From a virus: a DNA stretch of 64,000 nucleotides. Positions 59,424 to 64,000 of the stretch are shown piece by piece. Every line of letters begins with the position of its first letter. The stretch's first letter is position 1. The stretch spans positions 50,712-114,711 of the IMG/VR virus record IMGVR_UViG_3300044647_002431. One strand, given 5' to 3'. Both the position numbers and the translations under genes were made by a program. The notes beneath the pieces are model-generated. The model was given only the letters and a program-made list of their open reading frames with translations. It made no database searches and was not told where the DNA came from.

Positions 59424-59708
59424 TTACAGCTTATAAGCAGGATCCATATATACTACTACTCCGTTATTGTTCATAGGATTTAAAATTTCTACCCTTGTTA
59501 TATCATCTACTTCGTATAACTCATTAACAATTTTGGGAATGTCTTGTGGTCCTGGATTTGTAAAACCCTTAACAATATTGTTGATATTATCAAAATATAC
59601 TCCCATTCCACTAGGATCGTCTGCTGTCGGAGTTTTTTTTGTGTAAACCTTTACTGTCATGCTGCCTAGATTAAAATTACTAATCATCTCGTGAGGTAGA
59701 TCTAACAT
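59424..59708 (-). CDS. Unknown 94-aa protein
   Basis: A small mixed alpha/beta protein with several Pro/Gly turns (YTKKTPTADDPSGMGVYFDN) and the end VVVYMDPAYKL. I recognise no family. It follows a 59-bp gap with no clear signals. Included because it fits the tight operon spacing and has a balanced globular composition. Confidence 0.5.
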   Translation of the reverse strand: MLDLPHEMISNFNLGSMTVKVYTKKTPTADDPSGMGVYFDNINNIVKGFTNPGPQDIPKIVNELYEVDDITRVEILNPMNNNGVVVYMDPAYKL

Positions 59709-59723
59709 AATTATCTTTTTCCT

Positions 59724-60266
59724 TTATGGTTTAATAAAAAAGCGTAAAGACGTTGTTCCAAAAACGTCATGAAATATATCTTGAATAAATAGCCAGTTGG
59801 CACCTGATGATACGGAACCCAATTTGGGACAATATATATCCATACCAACACCATCTTTACTAGACACGAATCTGTTACAGTAGTTGCGAATATCTGTTAA
59901 GCAAAAAGATAATCCTACATAATGAAACGGTCTTGGGTTTGTCTTACTCTTAGATCCATCGTGACATATCATGTTAGCAATAATAATTTTATTATAGTTA
60001 ACTGATTCTACTTCTACGTATTGTACGTGTCCCAATCTCATCTGGTTCTTACTCAACATCTGAAAATTTGGTAATAGTTGAGGATATACTGATGATAGAA
60101 CATTTGAAAATGAGGAACAAACAAAGCTAGTATTACTACAAGGATTAAGAATCAAAATAGAAGTTTTACTATTTTTAGCAGAAATGGCGGCTCGGGCGCT
60201 CTGTAAAATGTCTTCTCTATATAACCTATATAGATTATATGACTTATTTGTGTCTTCTTTAAGCAT
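59724..60266 (-). CDS. Macro-domain protein
   Basis: A 180-aa protein of the macro fold: KIIIANMICHDGSKSK (about 92-107), RPFHYVGLSFCLTDI (about 111-125) and MDIYCPKLGSVSSGANW (about 142-158) follow the ALC1/Poa1p-like ADP-ribose-binding plan (N-M-I-x-Q, R-x-x-Y, I-x-x-P-x-x-G ... GG-x-W). Macro domains bind or remove ADP-ribose. In a phage it could counter an ADP-ribose-linked host defence, or recycle tRNA-processing products; both are inference. Confidence 0.75.
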   Translation of the reverse strand: MLKEDTNKSYNLYRLYREDILQSARAAISAKNSKTSILILNPCSNTSFVCSSFSNVLSSVYPQLLPNFQMLSKNQMRLGHVQYVEVESVNYNKIIIANMICHDGSKSKTNPRPFHYVGLSFCLTDIRNYCNRFVSSKDGVGMDIYCPKLGSVSSGANWLFIQDIFHDVFGTTSLRFFIKP

Positions 60267-60325
60267 AATTTTCCTAAAATATAATTTGTCCTAAACTATA
60301 CCTCTAAAATAAAACCTTAGAGATC

Positions 60326-60508
60326 TTACATATACTGATCCCAATCTTTTAACATCTCGTCTGTTAATTCTTCCTCGTACAACTCCAATTTTCTCTGCTT
60401 AAACTGATTTTTGCTTTTGCGAACATCTTTATCTTCGCCGTGCTTATCAGAAAAATGGATTTTTTTCGATTTGATTTTGTGTTGAGGCTTGTTATTGTCT
60501 GTGCTCAT
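60326..60508 (-). CDS. Small basic protein
   Basis: A 60-aa, Lys- and Glu-rich protein (KIKSKKIHFSDKHGEDKDV then RKSKNQFKQRKLELYEE) with no fold I can name. It has its own promoter 6 nt upstream of the ATG and no visible ribosome site. It could be a small nucleic-acid-binding or regulatory protein expressed early. Confidence 0.5.
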   Translation of the reverse strand: MSTDNNKPQHKIKSKKIHFSDKHGEDKDVRKSKNQFKQRKLELYEEELTDEMLKDWDQYM

Positions 60509-60514
60509 ATTCGT

Positions 60515-60542
60515 ATTATACGTTAAAAAATAGTATAGTCAA
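60515..60542 (-). promoter_or_regulatory. Sigma-70-type promoter of the 60-aa gene
   Basis: TTGACT (60537-60542) and TATAAT (60515-60520), 16 bp apart, followed by six bases and then ATG. Transcription would begin at or one base from the A of ATG, giving a leaderless mRNA. Confidence 0.7.
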
Positions 60543-60563
60543 GTGGTCGGGTGTCGTATCTAT

Positions 60564-61565
60564 TTATAATATATTAGCTGCTATCAAACACCCTTTGGCT
60601 ACCGCATGTAAGGGGTCTGTGGAGTGTCTGACCTCTTTAATTTCCACCGGGAAATCATTATTCAGTAGTTGCTTACTTAGTTGTTCTATGTACCCTTTGG
60701 CTTGAGAAGTTCCTCCGGCCACAACTATGGTCAATGGGTTTTTAAATTTTGGTAAAGCTTTATGATTTTTTAATGCGTGTGCTAAATTTTTAGCAGTATA
60801 TTCTATAAGTCTTTCATAATATACCGACACAGCTGCTAGAATTGTGTTTTCGTTTGCAACACCTATTTCAAAATTACCTCCTTCTTTTTCAACTTGAACA
60901 ACACTGTCTGGTTCTCCTGTTGCTATAGCGCTCATTCGGTCTATCCAATCACCAGATTTAGTAGTGCTAAAAACAACTGTTGGTTCTCCATTTAACATAA
61001 CACATACGTTGGTCATTCCTGCTCCACAACTGATGCCTATTCCAGTATAATCATCAGATTCAAGTTCGGCATAACATAGTGCTTCTGCTTCATTAATTGA
61101 ACGAGGAGAATACCCGCACTCTGCTAAAATATTTTTTACTACATCTTCATGATACCCTACATCAAAATCATCGTCTTCTTGGTCTACTGGTTGTGCCGGA
61201 ATACAAAATACTAATTTTTCATTTTCTTCTTGTGCTTGTCCAGCCACTTCTTTTAAAATAAAAGCCAAAATTCTTTTTGCGTCTTTTTCTTTGGCAGAAA
61301 CTACGCCCCTATACATTGGTCTTTTTGCTGTATCATTACGTTCTATAGCTTTTTCTATAGCGTCTTTACCCAAAAGAATAAAAGCTCCATCAGTATCTTT
61401 GATAAAAGTCTTACCAGATAATCCCTTCTCTATCATTTTGGTAGCAACTGGGGTTGTTGGCTTGATAATATAAAAAGCGTCTCTAAAGTCTTTATAAACA
61501 ATATTGTTGTCTATTTCTTTAGACAATACGATATAACTTGTTCCTACATCTAAACCAGCAGCCAT
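60564..61565 (-). CDS. Actin-like ATPase (ParM/MreB-like ASKHA fold)
   Basis: A 333-aa protein with the ASKHA nucleotide fold: GLDVGTSYI (phosphate 1, 4-12), YTGIGISCGAGMTNVCV (phosphate 2, about 173-189) and TIVVAGGTSQAKGYI (adenosine motif, about 279-293). The plan fits ParM/StbA-like and phage actin-like proteins that form filaments for plasmid or genome positioning. It lies just upstream of the 60-aa gene promoter. No DNA-binding adaptor gene is obvious. Confidence 0.8.
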   Translation of the reverse strand: MAAGLDVGTSYIVLSKEIDNNIVYKDFRDAFYIIKPTTPVATKMIEKGLSGKTFIKDTDGAFILLGKDAIEKAIERNDTAKRPMYRGVVSAKEKDAKRILAFILKEVAGQAQEENEKLVFCIPAQPVDQEDDDFDVGYHEDVVKNILAECGYSPRSINEAEALCYAELESDDYTGIGISCGAGMTNVCVMLNGEPTVVFSTTKSGDWIDRMSAIATGEPDSVVQVEKEGGNFEIGVANENTILAAVSVYYERLIEYTAKNLAHALKNHKALPKFKNPLTIVVAGGTSQAKGYIEQLSKQLLNNDFPVEIKEVRHSTDPLHAVAKGCLIAANIL

Positions 61566-61567
61566 AA

Positions 61568-62716
61568 TTAACCTTTCATATTTTTAAGTTTATTAATAGA
61601 GTTGGAAATATTATCTTGTGACTTTTTAATATCTCCTAATTTATTGTATTTTTTTTCTAGTCCTTCTGTATTTATATCAACAACTACCTTACTGCTATCT
61701 ATTGAAATAGGTGTCTGACTAGTTGAACTATGTTGTTTGACATTTTTTCTGTTATGGACAACATAATTGTTGTCTTCCGACACTCTATGATAATTTTGTA
61801 GTTTGCCAAGGCAATAACCAATCGCTATGCAAACCACATTAATCAAACATGATATGTATATAATTATATTAATATGATTTGTATTAGATAATTCATTGGC
61901 TGTTGTAATCTGTTTAGTTTTACTAAATGAGTTTGTCTCTACTGGTGTTTTGGGTTTCTCTATGCTGGATATAACTTCGTTGATCCATGAACTAAATTTA
62001 GAAACCCTAGTGTGTCCAGCTTCATCTCCATAATTAGAGTTAGGATTTTTATCTTCTGCTATAACACAAGAATTGATTCCAGCTAATTTTTTATCTATAA
62101 ATAGACCTCCTCCACTATCTCCATGAGATATGATAAATTCTAAAACTGTGTGTCTTGTGCTTCCTTTAAATGAAGGTGTACATATTAATAAATCTCTATC
62201 TATCTTATCAATATAATTAGACCCCGCTCTTCTGAGGTGATCTGATTTGACAGATCCTGTATTAAAGGTGCCAGTAATACCAAATCCAGATATGCAACAA
62301 ATTTTTCCTACTTCATTATTTTCTGTATATAGTTCTGGATAAAAGTCTAAATTTATATCTTCTTTTATATATCCCAATGCAATATCTGCTGTGCCAAATT
62401 GATTATCGTTAAAATCTTTATGAATAAACATTTGATCGACACAATATTCTTTATCCTCGACAACAACCTTGACTTTTTCACACGACTCAACAACATGTGC
62501 TGCTGTAATAATCCAGTTCTTTTTAATGACAACGGCCGAAGCACAGTATGTTTTTTTATCAAAAGTTTGACCACAAATATGCACTACGCATTTAAATTTT
62601 TGACCATATGTGACATAAGAAGCATCTGATACCGAAGGATCAATAGTTCCTGCCTGACTATAACTAAATATAGTAGTAGATAAAATTATTATTAATAAAA
62701 CACAGACATTTTTCAT
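61568..62716 (-). CDS. Exported trypsin-like serine protease with C-terminal membrane anchor
   Basis: A 382-aa S1-family protease. A signal peptide (KNVCVLLIIILSTTIFSYS, 2-20) precedes a full chymotrypsin fold with H74 in TAAHVV, D111 in GTADIALG and S201 in GDSGGG, plus the flanking cysteines of the disulfides. A second membrane helix (about 282-304) and a Lys-rich coiled-coil tail follow. It would act outside the cytoplasm, tethered to the membrane. Unusual for a phage. The start is 51 bp from the HNH gene upstream. Confidence 0.88.
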   Translation of the reverse strand: MKNVCVLLIIILSTTIFSYSQAGTIDPSVSDASYVTYGQKFKCVVHICGQTFDKKTYCASAVVIKKNWIITAAHVVESCEKVKVVVEDKEYCVDQMFIHKDFNDNQFGTADIALGYIKEDINLDFYPELYTENNEVGKICCISGFGITGTFNTGSVKSDHLRRAGSNYIDKIDRDLLICTPSFKGSTRHTVLEFIISHGDSGGGLFIDKKLAGINSCVIAEDKNPNSNYGDEAGHTRVSKFSSWINEVISSIEKPKTPVETNSFSKTKQITTANELSNTNHINIIIYISCLINVVCIAIGYCLGKLQNYHRVSEDNNYVVHNRKNVKQHSSTSQTPISIDSSKVVVDINTEGLEKKYNKLGDIKKSQDNISNSINKLKNMKG

Positions 62717-62767
62717 ATATCACCTTAACAATATTGGTAATATAATTATACACTATTAACCGATATT

Positions 62768-63079
62768 TTATGGTCTGGTAATAATTTTTTGATTCATATT
62801 AGCACAATCATTGACAACATTTTTATTCCAACTTTTAAAATACATTAGATGTCCAAAAAGAATATGACAATTCTCTGAACATAAAGTAATCAGATTATCT
62901 ATATCTAGTTCTTTTGATGGATCAATATGAACAGGTACGATGTGATGTACTTCAAGATTTTTAGAAGATCCACAAGCTGTGCATGTCGGATACTTTTTAA
63001 GGTGTTCCTTACGAATAGTACTCCATTTTGGAGACCTAATCGCATATCTAAGTTTTCTTGATGAAAAAAAATTTAACAT
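62768..63079 (-). CDS. HNH endonuclease (small)
   Basis: A 103-aa HNH nuclease: CTACGSSKNLEVHHIVPVH (about 33-51) with CxxC and HH, then DNLITLCSENCHILFGH (about 61-77) with the final His and Cys. A zinc-bound HNH fold is very likely. It lies between two exported-protein genes, and could be a homing-type mobile gene or a repair nuclease. Confidence 0.85.
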   Translation of the reverse strand: MLNFFSSRKLRYAIRSPKWSTIRKEHLKKYPTCTACGSSKNLEVHHIVPVHIDPSKELDIDNLITLCSENCHILFGHLMYFKSWNKNVVNDCANMNQKIITRP

Positions 63080-63481
63080 TTATGGTTTAGACTTTATCCA
63101 TTCTTTCAACTCTGTTTTGTTTTTATTGTATCCTACTCTTCTTTTTATTTCTTTGTTTTTATGAAACAAAATTTGATCAGGTATTGCTTTTACTTTATAC
63201 TCTTGTGTAAGATCTTTTCTTTTGTCATAATCTATATAGCATATGATGCTGTTCTCTATTAAAGTTAAATCATTATGAATATCTTGTTTCAAAATATTAC
63301 AGGCTCCGCACCAATCTGCTGTAAAAATCCACAACAAAGGTAATTCTGTATCTATTGCTAAAAGGATACTATCTTCTGCTGTTTTTACAAAAATAGGAGG
63401 GGCCGCAAATAAAGTCTGACTACTTAATAGTAATATACAGAATATAATAATGCTATGTACTAGATATTTGAGATTTGACAT
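63080..63481 (-). CDS. Exported thioredoxin-like protein
   Basis: A 133-aa periplasmic thioredoxin. The first 26 residues are a signal peptide (HSIIIFCILLLSSQTLFA) ending near AAPP, then a thioredoxin fold with the ADWCGAC active site (C58, C61) and cis-Pro in AIPDQILF. It overlaps the HNH neighbour closely and the RuvB-like gene by 29 bp. It could form or reduce disulfide bonds in phage or host envelope proteins. Confidence 0.85.
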   Translation of the reverse strand: MSNLKYLVHSIIIFCILLLSSQTLFAAPPIFVKTAEDSILLAIDTELPLLWIFTADWCGACNILKQDIHNDLTLIENSIICYIDYDKRKDLTQEYKVKAIPDQILFHKNKEIKRRVGYNKNKTELKEWIKSKP

Positions 63482-64000
63482 TGCCTAGTATTCTTCCTTT
63501 TTGGGTCTTAATAACATACCCCATTCTGACCATAAAAGGCTCAATACTATTTTCGATAGTCTCTATCGCAATACCTGTTAGAGAAGACATACTCTTTAAT
63601 CCAATTGGATTTAGTTTGTTTTTAGATAATATATCTAAATATAACCTATCATACACATCTAGTCCTCGATGATCTATGCCTTGTGTATTAAAAATCTCAT
63701 CCACAGATGGCTTATTATTAATATGGTATGTTACATAGCTCTTATACCATTGTAGGCGGGCATTTAAAATACGAGGAGTACCTTTACTTCGTTTTGCAAT
63801 CTCTAAAAGATCATCATCAGAGATGATAATACCTAGTTTATTCGCATTCAATCTTGCTAGTTTAGCTAGATCACTGTCACTATAAAATGACAAATGTTCT
63901 TTCATAGTAAATCTATCATAGAATGGTTGACTCAGACTACCTCCACTCGTAGTTGCTCCAATAATAGTAAACATTGGAAGATCAATAGTTTCTGGTTTAT
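63453..64000 (-). CDS. RuvB-like Holliday-junction ATPase, C-terminal part (runs off the window)
   Basis: The frame is open to the window edge; an internal Met at 63974 is not the true start, since upstream codons read KPETIDLP before FTIIGATT. PxFxIIGATTSGG and QPFYDRFT (about 1-30 of the visible part) match RuvB (FTLIGATT, SPLRDRF); the rest has the RuvB C-terminal winged helix (IDHRGLDVYDRLYLD). Phage RuvB homologues are infrequent. The ATPase core and N terminus lie beyond the window. Confidence 0.8.
   Translation of the reverse strand, partial: KPETIDLPMFTIIGATTSGGSLSQPFYDRFTMKEHLSFYSDSDLAKLARLNANKLGIIISDDDLLEIAKRSKGTPRILNARLQWYKSYVTYHINNKPSVDEIFNTQGIDHRGLDVYDRLYLDILSKNKLNPIGLKSMSSLTGIAIETIENSIEPFMVRMGYVIKTQKGRILGNVKSQISST

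Overview
The window looks like part of the genome of a large, AT-rich tailed bacteriophage (Caudoviricetes-like). It has dense operons with 1-50 bp gene overlaps, almost all on the minus strand, and a self-sufficient replication and nucleotide set: SSB, a DNA polymerase III alpha in two pieces, proofreading exonuclease, primase, DnaB, RecA, dNMP kinase, B12-dependent RNR and dCMP deaminase. It also carries many small phage-type orphans and tail- and lysis-like genes. No terminase, portal or major capsid gene lies in the window. I saw no tRNA, rRNA, CRISPR array or insertion sequence. The host cannot be named from the sequence.

Transcription runs from high to low coordinates. Reading that way: (i) 64.0-59.4 kb: RuvB-like ATPase fragment, exported thioredoxin, HNH protein, exported trypsin-like protease, actin-like ATPase, macro-domain protein. 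(ii) 59.4-52.5 kb: deoxyribosyltransferase-like protein, SET-domain protein, a small glycosyltransferase/methyltransferase group that includes a HAD/glycosyltransferase chimera and the only two plus-strand genes, GMP reductase, GT4. (iii) 52.5-47.6 kb: head-associated-type protein, degenerate bacterioferritin-fold protein, sigma-like factor, ClpP-like protease, DeoC-like protein. (iv) 47.5-41.7 kb: tail-fibre-like and membrane proteins, putative holin, papain-like protease. (v) 41.6-18.4 kb: a 23-kb glycan island. (vi) 18.4-9.2 kb: dCMP deaminase, RNR, PhoH, HNH, many small orphans, RecA with a nuclease and a possible mediator. (vii) 9.2-0 kb: replisome, ending with ssb and a rho-independent terminator.

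The glycan island is the outstanding region. It combines nucleotide-sugar enzymes (CMP-nonulosonate cytidylyltransferase, FdtA-like ketoisomerase, two DegT aminotransferases, a hexapeptide acyltransferase), at least nine glycosyltransferases of different folds, pyruvyltransferase-like, sulfotransferase-like and GT42/DUF115-like proteins, and six methyltransferases. It resembles a bacterial surface-polysaccharide locus placed inside a phage. It shows signs of cassette exchange: a repeated gene-junction sequence (gene end KLLS-stop overlapping a start reading MKILSL), two pairs of perfect 58- and 61-bp direct repeats, two homopolymer frameshifts, a pentanucleotide microsatellite, and decayed gene starts. 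Making a sugar coat for the virion or altering the host surface are both plausible; neither is proved.

Other notable points: the polymerase is split between palm and fingers with two genes inserted; three promoters sit so close to their start codons that leaderless mRNAs are predicted; and several proteins have a recognisable fold but have lost key catalytic residues (DeoC-like, bacterioferritin-like).
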